Origin: Cordylochernes scorpioides
Taxonomy: Eukaryota > Arthropoda > Arachnida > Pseudoscorpiones > Chernetidae
Direction of reading: 5' to 3'
DNA length: 64,000 nt
Assembly: GCA_030710605.1 (NCBI GenBank)
Contig: CP092876.1
Location: forward strand, 64,666,115-64,730,114
Shown here: one piece after another, positions 12,401 to 23,545 of the stretch
How positions within the stretch are numbered: the first letter of the stretch is position 1
How the letters are laid out: each line of letters begins with the position of its first letter
Program-made: the position numbers and the translations under genes
The notes under the pieces: generated by a model
What the model saw: the letters and a program-made list of their open reading frames with translations, nothing else
Told to the model about the DNA's origin: nothing
Databases searched by the model: none

Positions 12401-12500
12401 TGATGGCTTTGTTTTGATTGAGGTAGACTTTGATACCTTGGGCTTCGAGGTCTAATGTGTTTGTAATATTAACGGCTATGTCCTCATAGTACAAATTCTT
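9440..12500 (-). pseudogene. Third LINE (endonuclease, RT, RNase H), minus strand
   Basis: Read from 12,500 downwards. A GDLNAKHQLWG endonuclease motif lies near 12,285-12,315. RT follows with NKTPGPDGIHG near 11,420, NYRPISLTNICCKLMEK near 11,230, EEQYGFRKGHGTIDQL near 11,140, QGLPQGSILSPTLF near 10,850 and LFADDIILW near 10,760 (intact FADD). The thumb region MRPILEYGYQIYGTA is near 10,380, and an RNase H portion lies at 9651-9866. Stops and frameshifts separate these blocks, so it is dead. It is tail-to-tail with the plus-strand LINE at 6829-9152. Confidence 0.75.
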
Positions 12501-12509
12501 GATTAAAAA

Positions 12510-13340
12510 TGGCCACGCCCTTTAACAGCATATACAGATGGATCTTCAGACCTTACCCTGAGTAATGGAGGGGCCGGAATTAACATAATACTGCAAGATG
12601 GAACAAGCATCAAAATCAAAGAAGGAGCAGGACAGATTTCGTCAAACTTCACTTGTGAACTGACAGCTATCTGGAAAGCTCTTGATTTATGCCTTAACCA
12701 ACCATCCCTGCATCAAGCAGAAGGAATTTTAATATACAGCGACTCCATATCCGCTCTAGAAGCAATTCAGAAGGGCAATACTAGAATCACACAGAAAATA
12801 CACTCGTTACTTACCCAACTGGAATCATTGGAGAATAACTGCATTCTACAATGGATTCCTGCCCGTGTTGAGATCGGGGTAATGAAATGGCAGTTGAATT
12901 GGCAAAGGAAGCCAGAAAGCTGAGCCAAAATAAAGAACAAATGTCAGTATTTGACGCTGATGCTTTGGCAAAATACAAGATAATTAAACAAAAGATAAGA
13001 AAAGATCAAATATGTGAAATAAACTCTGAGAGAAACTGACAAAAACTATAACAAGACTTAGAACAAAACATTATAAAGGAATGAAAATACATCAAGATGG
13101 CACAAGAACCTATAGAACATGCAACAACTGTCCTGGTGTGGAACTAACACCTACCCACATATTCTCATTCCCGCAGCCTTGCAGAAAATTGACATAGACC
13201 CAGAGCAGCAGCTTTATACATCCAAGATAGTGGACATTGCTGCTGCTGCTGTGATAGAAATGCATGGAGACATCTGAGGCTATTTATTGGACACGACAAA
13301 AACAACAACGGCATTCCAGAGTAAAATAAATTATCAGAGA
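12510..13340 (+). pseudogene. LINE RNase H and 3' end
   Basis: AYTDGSSD at about 12,525 begins an RNase H domain, with FTCELTAIWKAL and IYSDSISALEAI following. After frameshifts, a Cys/His tail CNNCPGVELTPTHIF appears near 13,120-13,165. The end contains a GGACACGACAA string followed by ACAAC repeats. The same LINE tail in inverse occurs at about 22,610 in segment A. It may be the missing end of the LINE at 4527-6828. Confidence 0.65.
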
Positions 13341-13466
13341 TAGATACATATTTTTCAAATGAATTAAAATAAACATAATCGATACTGAGTGAGAGTTGAA
13401 TTGATAATATCAGAAATTTATTATCTTCGGAAACAAACCGTATCTAAAATATCAATTTTCTTTTTG

Positions 13467-13860
13467 CTACATGTTTAATTTGCATTTACCTATTTTACAT
13501 ATCTCTGATTGTATTTGAAAATCGTTAACCAATTCTTCATACTTTTGGCGAAGTGGTGTTTTATTAATTTGTTATTTGATATTATTAGGGTTCTTTCCTG
13601 GTATTCAAAAAGGAAAAATACGTGTCGATCAGTTATATTTTTCAATTTATCAAATAATTTGGCCGCTGAATCTCTGATTCTTGTAGAGCGCCATCTGGCG
13701 AATAAAATTGTAACTAAAATCAATTTCGAATTTTTCATTATTTGCCATAAAAAATCCCATTGCATCCTGAACACAATGGTGTTTACCGCATTGCTCTAGC
13801 GCAAATATTCGGGGAGTTATTAATTTTTAAAGTTGTGCGGGACTTTTGGATCACCCTGTA
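13467..13860 (-). repeat. Inverted repeat pair, right copy
   Basis: Reverse complement of 2634-3033, ending in GCGGGACTTTTGGATCACCC followed by TGTA. The short ORF recurs here as 13,490-13,774 on the minus strand. The two termini face outward, so 2634-13,860 has the outline of a single inverted-repeat element. Confidence 0.75.
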
Positions 13861-14080
13861 TATCTATGATCTCTCTCATACGATAAACATATTGCCTAAA
13901 TACAAGGTTTTGCCAAAAGTTCGCAAACACTTGAAAAAAATGGAAATACCAAAATTATTCGCCGTTATGTATAATATCTTTGTATTATGTATCGAGTAAT
14001 TATAATATGCACAAGTATTATATAGTTTATATTTGCAATAAGTATGTACTTGTTTTATTATGTATCCCAACTAGACGAAA

Positions 14081-14430
14081 GAGACCTCCTCCGTACCATC
14101 AAAACCCAATGCCTGCAGGAATGGAAATCTGATGCTGCACATGACTAGTACAGAGCAGGAGGGACAAGCACCGGTTCTGTCCTCCCAAGAGAACAACAGT
14201 CTTTGATTTCCAGACTTAAGTCTGGTCATCTACGGACAATGACTTTCCAGAATGGTTGCAAGGTTTTCCAACTATGTACTAAGTGCAATTCTCAGCCTGC
14301 AACCCCAAGGCATATTATTGACTGTATTGACTCATCTATTGATGAGCTCTACTCTTCCCCGGCAGACACCATCAAAAGTCTCAAGCTTTACAAGCTTGAT
14401 ACCTTAATATGATTGAGTGGAGATAAGAAA
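14081..14430 (+). pseudogene. LINE C-terminal fragment (RNase H downstream domain)
   Basis: The frame 14,203-14,412 reads SRLKSGHLRTMTF, then CTKCNSQPATPRHIIDCI. This is the zinc-binding-like tail that follows RNase H in many arthropod LINE or stand-alone RNase H proteins. Upstream sequence to about 14,081 looks like further decayed coding sequence. Confidence 0.6.
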
Positions 14431-14948
14431 GAAAAATATTATTATGTATTCGCCTTAATTGTTGTATAAAAATGTATTCGCCAATGATTTAAGAAAAACA
14501 CGAAATTTTGGGACAACCTTATAATAAATACGTATTTTATCGATAGATGGAAATTAGATATTTAACAATAAATCCTATCCAAATAATAAGTAATAAACAA
14601 TTCACAAGAAATAACAACAAGTTCGACATGGCTAATGGAATTACCTGGAATTTGGGAAAGAACTCTTACAACAAGTTGGAGAAACTATTGATGAATGTCC
14701 ATGTACGTGCGTGTATTTGCGATTAGTTCTGGTGGTGAAAGATGTTACGAGATCGTCCATAAACATTTGAAATCAACTTCAGTTATAAATAATGATTAAC
14801 TATTATCAAAATGGTAAGACGAAGAATTTCCTTTAAGGTTTTTCATTCAGCCTTTAGCTTTCGACCATTTCTGTCCTTCTATAGGAGTAAAAATGACCCC
14901 ATAAGAAATTATTTGCCTCATGTGATTTTGTTCTTTTTATAATATACT
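14431..14948. other. Spacer, nothing recognised
   Basis: AT-rich, with no convincing open frame or repeat found by eye. Confidence 0.35.
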
Positions 14949-15030
14949 AGCCGAATGACCCGGGCAACGCCCGTGTTTTACCCGATTGAATGTTTTTATT
15001 CAAATACTATTTGTTACAATTATAAATTGG
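14949..15030. repeat. Dispersed repeat end with an ACTAGC...CCCGG...CGCCCG motif
   Basis: The string TACTAGCCGAATGACCCGGG is followed by a short GC hairpin and GTTTTACCCGA. A close relative begins at 20,201. Similar sequences occur at the ends of dispersed repeats in many arthropods; the family is not identified here. Confidence 0.5.
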
Positions 15031-15032
15031 CG

Positions 15033-15180
15033 CCTTAAATAAATGCATATATTAGTTAATAACTATAGCCTATGTGCTTTATCTGTCTATGTACTGTTGG
15101 CTTCCGTAGGCGTCTCTTACAGGGAAAAAGAAAGAGAGGAATCCATTTAGTTATTAACTAATATATGCATTTATTTAAGG
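15033..15180. repeat. Perfect 32 bp inverted repeat with 84 bp spacer
   Basis: Bases 15,033-15,064 are exactly the reverse complement of 15,149-15,180; the arm starts CCTTAAATAAATGCATATAT. The spacer is not AT-only. It could be a very small foldback element or a recent inversion-duplication. Confidence 0.85.
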
Positions 15181-15227
15181 AGCGACCCGCTCCAACACAA
15201 TAGTTACAAAAACGAAAAAGCGAGTAG

Positions 15228-15299
15228 GGGGGGGGGGGGGCAAAGGTGGCGTGATCGTAGCCAACCAATAGGAGGGCGCCATTCCAAAAAAAAAAAAAG
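15228..15299. repeat. Poly-G and poly-A homopolymer tracts
   Basis: A run of about a dozen G at about 15,228-15,240 and a 12-A run just upstream of 15,299. Short frames spanning them are artefacts of the tracts. Confidence 0.8.
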
Positions 15300-15714
15300 C
15301 AAACGGTGACAGAGATGAAAACTGATTAAGAGATGAAGAACGCATGAATGACACTCGTAACTGTATATTGAATTGATCCAGTCGATTATGCAACTTATGA
15401 TATAAATCCAAACTTTGAATTCCCTCGTTTTCACTTTTGTAGATGGAAAGAAATACTCGATATCTAGGCTAAATAACAATTTTACAAGAAACTTCGCTTC
15501 ATGTGATTTTGTACTTTTTATGATATACTGCTACAGACGACTATATAACTTATGATATGAATCCAAACTTCGAATTCCCTCTTTTTTATATACTTTTGTA
15601 GAAAAGCAGAAATGCTCAATAGCTCGGCTAAATATATAAAAAAAGAAACTTTACAAGAAACTCTTCTTGTATTATCCCTAGCCGGGATATCACGTTTTGT
15701 GTGTTGAAATAAAT

Positions 15715-15845
15715 AAATATTTCTAAATTAAAATGAAAAATGTATAAATTGAAAAGAAAAATGTATAAATTGAAAAGAAAAATGTATAAATTGAAAAGAA
15801 AATTGTCTAAATTAAAATTGAAAGTGTCTAAATTAAAATGAAAAA
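15715..15845. repeat. 22 bp AT-rich tandem repeat
   Basis: Five to six copies of a unit like AAATGTATAAATTGAAAAGA, the middle copies nearly identical and the outer ones diverged. Confidence 0.8.
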
Positions 15846-16204
15846 AAAAAAAAGAAACTCTTCTACTCATACGATTTCGTACTTTTGATAATTTACCGCT
15901 CCAGATGATTATCCAATTCATAATAATGATTAACTATCATCATAAGTTCGTCATTTATTGAATTTAGTAAGGTGTCTGACTATCATGAAGCCAGTACAAA
16001 CAATACAGAACTTTTCTAAGATATCTCTTCAAAGAAAAACATTTTGCATTCCTTCTAGTTTAATTAAAAAGCCTTTATCTAATAAAATGGAATATTCTAT
16101 GACAAGCAAAAATCGTTTTTTTTTCTGAACGTGGTCTCTCATTGTAGGTTAGATTAGGTTTAAGCTCCAGTTATCTTTGATTCTACAAAATGATCGTTCA
16201 TCGA

Positions 16205-16470
16205 AAATACTCTAATAAGAAGTTTAACTATTTACTCTGCTCGGTAAGCGGAATACTGTGGGTTCGATTCCCATCCCTCGACACTTTATTTTTCCGTTTA
16301 TCATTACTCTTCACAATTCATCCTTTCATACTTCATCCTTAAGGTTAGAAATAATCGTTATTTCTCCTTAAAATAAATTTCGATTTTTCGTTCAAAAGAA
16401 ACACATTCGGGATAATTTTCAAATGCCGTTTTACAATCATAAGCCGCATTATATTGTATTATATTTTAAA
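16205..16470 (+). mobile_element. tRNA-derived SINE, longest copy
   Basis: A tRNA-like head ends in GTGGGTTCGATTCCCATCCC then TCGACA, which contains a good RNA polymerase III B box (GTTCGATTC). A body of about 190 bp follows, ending near CATAAGCCGCATTATATTG. The body recurs at 37,606-37,810 and, 5' truncated, at 45,122-45,303. The last has a clean empty site in a sister segment, supporting retroposition. No complete cloverleaf can be drawn, so it is not a tRNA gene. Confidence 0.65.
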
Positions 16471-16845
16471 TTTAGTTCAAGAAAATTGCGATAAACTTTA
16501 ATAAAAGATAATAACCTTTCGGAATAATTATGAAAAAGGCATCTCCTCATCGTGCAACTGAACTTAAATTTCTTAATATATCAACCTTATCCTAGTACAA
16601 TTTCACATTTGCATCATTTTTTTCACATTCTTTCGCAATAAGTCTATTTGTTTGCAAATGGTTTATATATATTTATAAGAGATGCTATTGGAAATTAATA
16701 TTTGAAAGAATTCTCTGTTTACTTATTCCTGTACTCTCAAATATTTCTATTGACTCTACAGTAATGTTCAATCATAACTAAGTAGTTCTGAGAACAGAGT
16801 TGTATGAAAGAATTGGGTAAATACAACGCTTCTAATACAGTACAC
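16471..16845. other. Spacer, nothing recognised
   Basis: AT-rich sequence without recognisable genes. Confidence 0.35.
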
Positions 16846-17186
16846 TCATGGACAAAACTTAAGGAATTTGTACCTTTCAGCATGTAAATCGGACTTCAAG
16901 TAATAATTTTGAAATATATTTGATACACAGTGACCTTTATTGAAGACACACGAGATAACCAAGTGTGAACAAAATTACCTCTGTCTCCTTAAAGAAAACA
17001 GACAACCGGCAATATAAAAGACATTCCACTTCCTTAAACTCTGAAAGATATTAGATACACAATGACCTTTATTGAAGACACACGATATAACCAAGTGAGA
17101 ACAAAATTACCTCTGTCTCCTTAATGAAAACAGACAACCGGCGATATAAAAGACATTCCACTTCCTTAAGTTTTGTCCATGAATGC
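16846..17186. mobile_element. Tc1-type MITE with an internal duplication
   Basis: Ends are ACTCATGGACAAAACTTAAG at the left and its inverse at the right (CTTAAGTTTTGTCCATGAAT). The interior contains two nearly identical copies of about 125 bp (16,917-17,040 and 17,049-17,172). Related shorter elements with one internal copy lie at 23,336, 32,145 and 50,438. Confidence 0.75.
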
Positions 17187-18269
17187 ATATGGTCAACATA
17201 GTTCCTATGACTATAATGTCAAAATCATCAGGTAAATAACTCAAATTTCTCAACGCCTGTATTGAGATGCCGTCTCTAAGGTGGCTCTGTTGAGCCAATC
17301 ATCTCCGAGTCAGGTCAAAGAAAAGAACTATCTCACCATATTTTCGTGTCATCATAGTTTACAGGTGGTTTGTTCCATACACAATGGCTGGTGTATCTGG
17401 GCCACATTATAGTTTACGACACTGCCTTCATTTGAACAGATGTTTTTTTGAAAACACCTTTATATTTAACCTGGTTTCTTTAAAATACGCCCTATAAAAT
17501 TCAGCCTGATTTCATATACTGAAATAATTTTGATATTTTAACAGTTTTGCCTTTTTAAATCACTAAAATTCCAAATTCCTTTTGGCATCAGGCGGCGTTT
17601 TATTCTTTTTAATATGTTCTCCAGTAGAAGGACAAAGATGCCCGGAAGCTTGAGACTACTTAAATGAAATAAAAAGAAACTCTCATTTCCAGAAACCTTA
17701 TTAATTATTTAATTAATGTTCAGGAGATTGAAATCAATTGATGAGTTATGTCTTTTTGTAATTTGTTGAAATCCGTAAACCCTGTGATAATGTGTTATGT
17801 ATCACAAACATAATCGTATATTAATATTTGAAATAATACGTGTAGGAGTTATACATGTTGATACAATACAACCTCATTCTTACATTTTAGGTTTACACAA
17901 AAATAAATGCATCAGAAAAGTAATTAAGATAGGTTTTGAATCTGATATTTCATATTATTTCAATATTTTCACAACAAATAATATAAAATTATTATAATTA
18001 TAAGCTCTCTTTTGATTAATTTTAAAATTATATATATAAACGCCTTATTTTGATTTTTTTAACTTAAAAAGAAATTTAGAGGGAGAGTTTTTATTAATAT
18101 GTAATAATCTTATTTGCATTAGATTTCGAGCGCTCTGTTCTTTAGAAAGTGTAATGAGGTGATATAGGGACAAGAAATAGATACACTGAATCGTCGATGG
18201 CTTTTTTAGAATCCTTTAAATTTTAACTTGGTCTTGTTATAGCAAGGTACAGAAATAAATTTGACTACA
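17187..18269. other. Spacer, no gene recognised
   Basis: AT-rich sequence without a recognisable domain. The short frame at 17,797-17,997 is low-complexity. Confidence 0.35.
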
Positions 18270-18454
18270 CAGTAGAACCTCTTTTTTGGGGACACCCTGA
18301 TATCGGACATCTCTCTACAAAGGACAGTTTTCATTTGCAAAATTACCATTTTTACAATTTAGAAACTCTCCGATAAGAGGACACCTCTCCCTAATGGACA
18401 CTTTGGTTCTGCAATTAGGTGTTGTCCTTTACAGGGAGGTAGTTCTACTGTACT
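18270..18454. mobile_element. pogo-like MITE
   Basis: CAGTAGAACCTC at the left and GTTCTACTGTAC at the right form short inverted ends flanked by TA, the arrangement of pogo/Tigger-type non-autonomous elements. The interior of about 155 bp is non-coding. Confidence 0.6.
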
Positions 18455-18489
18455 AATATTGATAAAAGAGAAAGGGAGAGAAGGAGATT

Positions 18490-19485
18490 AAGGATGGAAG
18501 TTTTGAAGAATATATCATAAACACAAATGATATGAAGAAAATATTAGACTGGTGAGTTGGATAGGTTTGGAAAGTGAAGAGATCATATTAAAGATGAATA
18601 TAGCCATTTTGGATTAATGACCTGTTCAAGATAATAAAAACAGGATAAAAATGCAATATTAAAGTTTTGAAGAGTTTAACATAAATGGGAAGAGAACGAT
18701 ATGAAGAAAAATCAGACTGGTGGATTGGATAGGTTTGGAAAGTGAAGAGTTCATATTAAAGATGAATATAGCCAATTTGGATTAATGACCTGTTCAAGAT
18801 AATAAAAACAGGATAAAAATGCAATATTGAAGTTTTGAAGAGTATAACATAAATGGGAAGAGAACGATATGAAGAAAAAATCAGACTGGTGGATTGGATA
18901 GATTCGGAAAGTGAAGAGATCATATTAGAGACCTGTTCAAGAGCAGAGAAACTGGATAACAATTTAATATTGAAGTTTTGAAGAGTTTAACATAAATAGG
19001 AAGAGAACGATATGAAGAAAGCATTAGACTGGTGGATTGGATAGGTTTGGATGGTGAAGAGAAGAAATAATATTAGAGAAAAATATCGTCATTGGATAAA
19101 TAACCTGTTTACGAGCATGAAACAGGATTAAAATGAAATATTAAAGTTTTGAAGAGTTTAACATGAATAGGAAGAGAATGATATGAAGAAAAAATTGGAC
19201 TGGTGGATTGGATATATTTGGATGGTGAAGATAAAATATCATATTAGAGAATAATATCGCCATTGAGGGGATTAATGACCTGTTCAAGATAATAAAAACA
19301 GGATAAAAATTCGATATTAAAGTTTTGAAATGTATAAATTAAATGGGAAGAGAACGATATGAAGAAAAATTAGACTGGTGGATTGGATAGATTCGGAAAG
19401 TGAAGAGAGCATATTAGAGAAGAAATTCGCCATTGGATTAACGACCTGTTCAAGAGAAGAGAAACAGGATGAAAATGGAATACTA
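18490..19485. repeat. 143-176 bp tandem repeat downstream of K1
   Basis: Six units, marked by AAGTTTTGAAG at 18,498, 18,662, 18,830, 18,973, 19,144 and 19,320, so spacings are 164, 168, 143, 171 and 176 bp. Most contain a plus-strand string ACCTGTTCAAGA or a near variant followed by an AAACAGG. On the minus strand that is a pyrimidine-rich tract ending in AACAG, a plausible 3' splice site. The copy nearest K1 supplies the acceptor used in the K1 gene model. Confidence 0.85.
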
Positions 19486-19819
19486 AAGAATCCTATAAGA
19501 GAATCCCTATGTTCAACACAGAACTCACGGTTGCAGTAGCTCTGGCAGTATTCAATGTTGGCGAAGGAGTTGAGCCCGTTAGCACAGGCATTCTTCAGGT
19601 TGTAACAGCGTAGGTTCTGGAGGGAGTAGACGGTGATGTTGTTGTGGGTGTCGGTGCAGGGGGTCGGGGTGATGGGGGCCTGGCACTCGGGCTGGTGGTC
19701 TGCACCACACGGGCGGTCAGTCGGCTCGGCACCCCACCCCGGGGATCCAAACACTTACGGGCCAACGCGACTCCAACCACCATCGCAACCATCAGCACTA
19801 CGTTTATGTTCCTGAACAT
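19438..19819 (-). CDS. K1: secreted single-domain Kunitz/BPTI-type protein, three exons
   Basis: Model: exon 1 19,819-19,759, exon 2 19,699-19,529, exon 3 from 19,445 to a TAA at 19,440-19,438; about 79 residues. Exon 1 is a clear 20-residue signal peptide beginning MFRNINVVLM and ending in ALA. Intron 1 (59 bp) starts GTAAGTG, has a CTGAC branch-like site and ends GTGCAG. Intron 2 (83 bp) starts GTGAGT and ends CTTGAACAG. Both are phase 1, as usual for Kunitz exons. Six cysteines are spaced 8-16-6-12-3, close to the BPTI pattern 8-15-7-12-3. The residue after the second cysteine (the P1 position in protease-inhibiting Kunitz domains) is Thr, not Lys/Arg, and the usual YGGC is absent, so trypsin inhibition is unlikely. 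Exon 3 adds almost nothing and its acceptor lies in a tandem repeat, so that end is the least certain. A role as secreted inhibitor or venom-type peptide is inference. Confidence 0.7.
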
Positions 19820-20200
19820 TTCTTCCTCTTCTGGCTGTGTCGCGATTCTTTCCCTAAATACTTGTTCTTGTCGGCAACAACACAAATATTGACATTGGCT
19901 TCCTTCAATAATAGACGTTGCACCGCTCCACAGAATGAAAACATATCGTTCTATCTACTTAGTTATTGTCTGGGCTCAAGACACGTGGGAACTCACGATC
20001 ATCTTTATTTCGGGCTGATGGGGAGGAAAAAAAATCTTATTCTGATAAAAAGGTATTTAAATAAATCTCTTGAATGCACTTACATAGATGGTATATATGT
20101 TATGATTATAATGTTTTGATGTTGGAACGATAAAGAATTTGAGCTGCAGTCGTGAAAAAGGAAGATAGTTATTTACTTATCAAGTAGTTTTTATTTTCAA
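19820..20200. promoter_or_regulatory. Upstream region of K1 (promoter not resolved)
   Basis: This is 5' of the K1 start on the minus strand. No convincing TATA box at a normal distance was seen. The region to 20,200 holds no other gene. Confidence 0.25.
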
Positions 20201-20290
20201 CTAGCGGATGTACCCGGCTTCGCCCGGTTTTTACCCGAGTGAAGGTTTGTCTAACGAACATTTGTTAAAACAATTCTAGAAAACATCCAA
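20201..20290. repeat. Second copy of the ACTAGC...CCCGG dispersed repeat end
   Basis: Reads ACTAGCGGATGTACCCGGCT then CGCCCGG and TTTTACCCGAGTGAAGG; same order of motifs as at 14,949. Confidence 0.55.
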
Positions 20291-20667
20291 ACTCTACTGA
20301 ATCTATACTTGGCAAGATAACTTTATGTTAGATTATCTGCCCCAACCTAGCTGTACCCGTTCAAACGTTGCTGTCTTTGAACAAAAAGGCAGTTTTAATA
20401 CCTAAATAATAATTTATTAATGATCAAATGTATACAATACATCAAAATGAAAATTAACAATAAAATTATCCCTACATAAATGTCATTTGAATATAACATA
20501 CGCAAAAATAATAGATATATTTTGATAATTTGAAACTCGTAAATTTTTGAATATCTCGATAAGTTGAATAAAATCAATATTAATTGGTTCCCTCGGTAAT
20601 TGGAAGTTAAAGGAATAGTATCTTGCCTTGGAATTGTATCATTATTCTTGTCTCAAATAAATTGCCG

Positions 20668-20880
20668 TGTCATCCTGAATTTTGTCTTTCCTAATTTTCT
20701 ACATTACAAAATCATCATTTTATCTATTCTCCCAATATATATGTTGTAGATAAATGATAACGACAATAAATAGGACACGACAACAACATCCTGAATTTTG
20801 TCTTTCCTAATTTTCTACATTACAAAATCATCATTTTATCTATTCTCCCAATATATATGTTGTAGATAAATGATAAAACT
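20668..20880. repeat. Direct duplication of about 90 bp
   Basis: 20,671-20,760 is repeated almost exactly at 20,787-20,877, separated by about 26 bp that contain a GACACGACAACAACA string like the LINE tails in this window. The duplicated block contains the TGTCTTTCCTAATTTTC sequence also seen near 1.64 and 1.70 kb. Confidence 0.8.
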
Positions 20881-21618
20881 AACTTTGACTTGTGCGCAAT
20901 TAATAGGCAGAAAATCTTACTTTTGATAAATAATCTTTAAGATAATAAACTTAGTGATAATAAAACTTATAGATAAAAAAACTTGTTATCTCCGTCGCAA
21001 TGGGGGCGCTGCTTGCGAGTTAAATCTACAAATCTGCAAATAACTCTAAGGATTTTCGAGATATTCAATAAATTATTTTTCAAAAACCTTCCCGGAGATA
21101 TACCTAATAATATCCCAAAATTTCACGGATTGGATGTATGGTTTTTGAATCTATAGAGTACACACAGACAGACATTCAATTTATATATATATATATTATA
21201 TTTATTAAAAAAAGTTGAGAGTTTCTGCTTGATATTTTGGATCATGTTGAGGATTATTGTAATGGTGGTGCAGTCGTGGTTAAAATCTTGTAAGTAAAAT
21301 AATAAAAATAGTCTTGATCAGATATTGTTTTAATTGTGAACCCATGGAATATATATAAAACAATTTGATAAAAGTAATGCCTGTCTTAAGGCGTATAAAT
21401 AAATAAAACAAAATATTATTTACATAATTACAAAGTTTTGAGCCGACCAGCTGGGAAGAACAACAACGAGTTTTATATTCAAAGTGTGACCTCTGGCGGT
21501 CGATTTAAACAGAGTATTTATATCTATGAAATTATAATTTTTTTTAAACAAAATAAAATTCAACATAATTCTAAATAAAATATTTTAATTTAACATTTTA
21601 AATAAATAATTTCAATAT

Positions 21619-21656
<38 letters not shown>

Positions 21657-22239
21657 TTACTTGAAAAGAATTACACATCAAATATTTTCACAGTAATATA
21701 GAATTTATAAAATAAATCCTATATTCGTGAATTAAAAAATAGGTAGATTCAACTATACACATTTATAACAATTCTCAAAAAGTATTCTAAATCTATGGTC
21801 AAAAATAAAAGAATAGTCAATGATGAAAATAAAATACATGCCAAATTTTTATTTTTATTTACTTCTCCTGACGAATACAAAATATTTTTGTCGAAACGTT
21901 GAGAAAATAAAAAACTCCAATTGGCCGAAGTGTCTATTTTTTATATAAATAAAATACATGTTTTAAAAAAATAAAATATTTGCATTTTAGATTATATAAT
22001 AAATATATAATAAAACGCTACCTATTTCAATTAAAAAATATGCGAATGTCTTTACCACAATGAGAAAAATAACGTTAATCTATATACAGGTAAATCAACC
22101 GCTAATGATTTATTTTCTTCCCGAGGTTCCGGGGACTCGCTGTCATACTGAGGAGAGGGACAGTAAGAGGTTGTCTGGGCATATATAGATCGGGAAGGAT
22201 TGAAGCATATTTTTACTTTTTATAACAAACCCACAAACA
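20881..22239. other. AT-rich spacer with a (TA)n microsatellite
   Basis: No gene recognised. A TA dinucleotide run occupies about 21,621-21,653 and a shorter one lies near 21,182-21,195. Confidence 0.6.
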
Positions 22240-23335
22240 CAGCAAGTGATCTTTTAAACGAGCTAAATGCTCGTAGGATCTGATCCATTAGTGATAATGC
22301 AACGATCAATATAGATGACCCATTAATATCTAAAGTACTGTTGGCGTATTGGTAACATTTAGCGATAAACTAATAATTAGAAGTATGTATTATTATTATT
22401 CATATTTTTATTTATTATTTTTTGTGTATATTTCTTTCTCGTACTGGAATTTTATATCTATACTTACATTTAATACCTTCTCTAAGAGTTTCTCTTAATT
22501 GCAGATTTCTAAGCGGAACTGCAAAGAGTCGAGCATCCTCGATTTCAAAATTTCATAACTTCTGATAAACACCATATAATTTTAATCAAATCTCTACTTA
22601 ACTTTTGTTGTTGTTGTTGTCGTGTCCAATGAAGAGCATCAGACGTCTCCATGTATCTCTATCACAGCAGCAGAAATATCCCCTCTCTTGGGTGCACTTG
22701 GTGGAAGAAGTTCGAACACACTTCCCTGCGGTCCCTTCTGGACCCTTGGAAAATTTGAACAAATTCTAGTCCAAGGTGACTAACGTGGCAACGGCATTCA
22801 TTTTCCAATGAAGAGAAAAACCGATATTTCCACTTAAAATTTAATTCTTATATATCAAGAAGAGGTCTAACTAGAGCATTTCTTTTACAGATCCAGGTCA
22901 ATTAAAACAAGACTGGGAATTCTATATATAAATGTTGATATTCAACACCCATGATTATGATAAGGGATCTACATCATCATCGTATTCATCATCAAACAAC
23001 ATTCGACCAGAAAACTATTTTCAATATAGGGAACTACAACCTATGTAGAATTAACGGATGATCTCTACAATTTATATATGGAGTGTGTGTTTTTTTATTA
23101 TCCCTAGTACACGTGGTACAGGCAATGATAATCATAGTGGGTAGAAGTTGGCGACTGCTATAGAGTGTGTGAAAATTGTTAATCAGGTCTGGCGGAAGAA
23201 ATCGACCTGGAATGTATCTTGGCTGATATTCTAGACATACTTTGAAGCGCATTCTCAATTTTTACAAATCTATTAACTAAGTAGAGCTAATAATCTTCAT
23301 ATAAAACAACTTCGCGCCTTTCCTTTTTCAAAATA

Positions 23336-23545
23336 TAGACACTTGGACAAAACTTGAGGAAGTGGAAAGTCCTTGATGCCCTGGTCGTCGGTTTTTGAAG
23401 GAGGCAGAATTAATTTTGTTCATACTTGGTTATCTCGTGTTTCTTCAATAAAGGTCAATGTGTATCAAATATTTTTCAGAGTTATTGTTTGACTCCCGAT
23501 AAACATGCTAAAAGGTACAACTTCTTCAAGTTTTGTCCATGAGTA
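23336..23545. mobile_element. Tc1-type MITE in segment A, copy 1
   Basis: About 205 bp between TA dinucleotides. Ends are GACACTTGGACAAAACTTGA and its inverse-like CAAGTTTTGTCCATGAG, the same family as 16,846-17,186. Further copies lie at 32,145-32,354 and 50,438-50,647, carried by segment A. Confidence 0.75.

Noticed and set aside
15175-15479. ORFs across the poly-G and poly-A tracts
   Set aside because: Low-complexity homopolymer translation with no domain.
16240-16292. tRNA gene
   Set aside because: Only the T arm and B box are recognisable; no anticodon or acceptor stem can be paired, and the sequence continues into a repeated SINE body.
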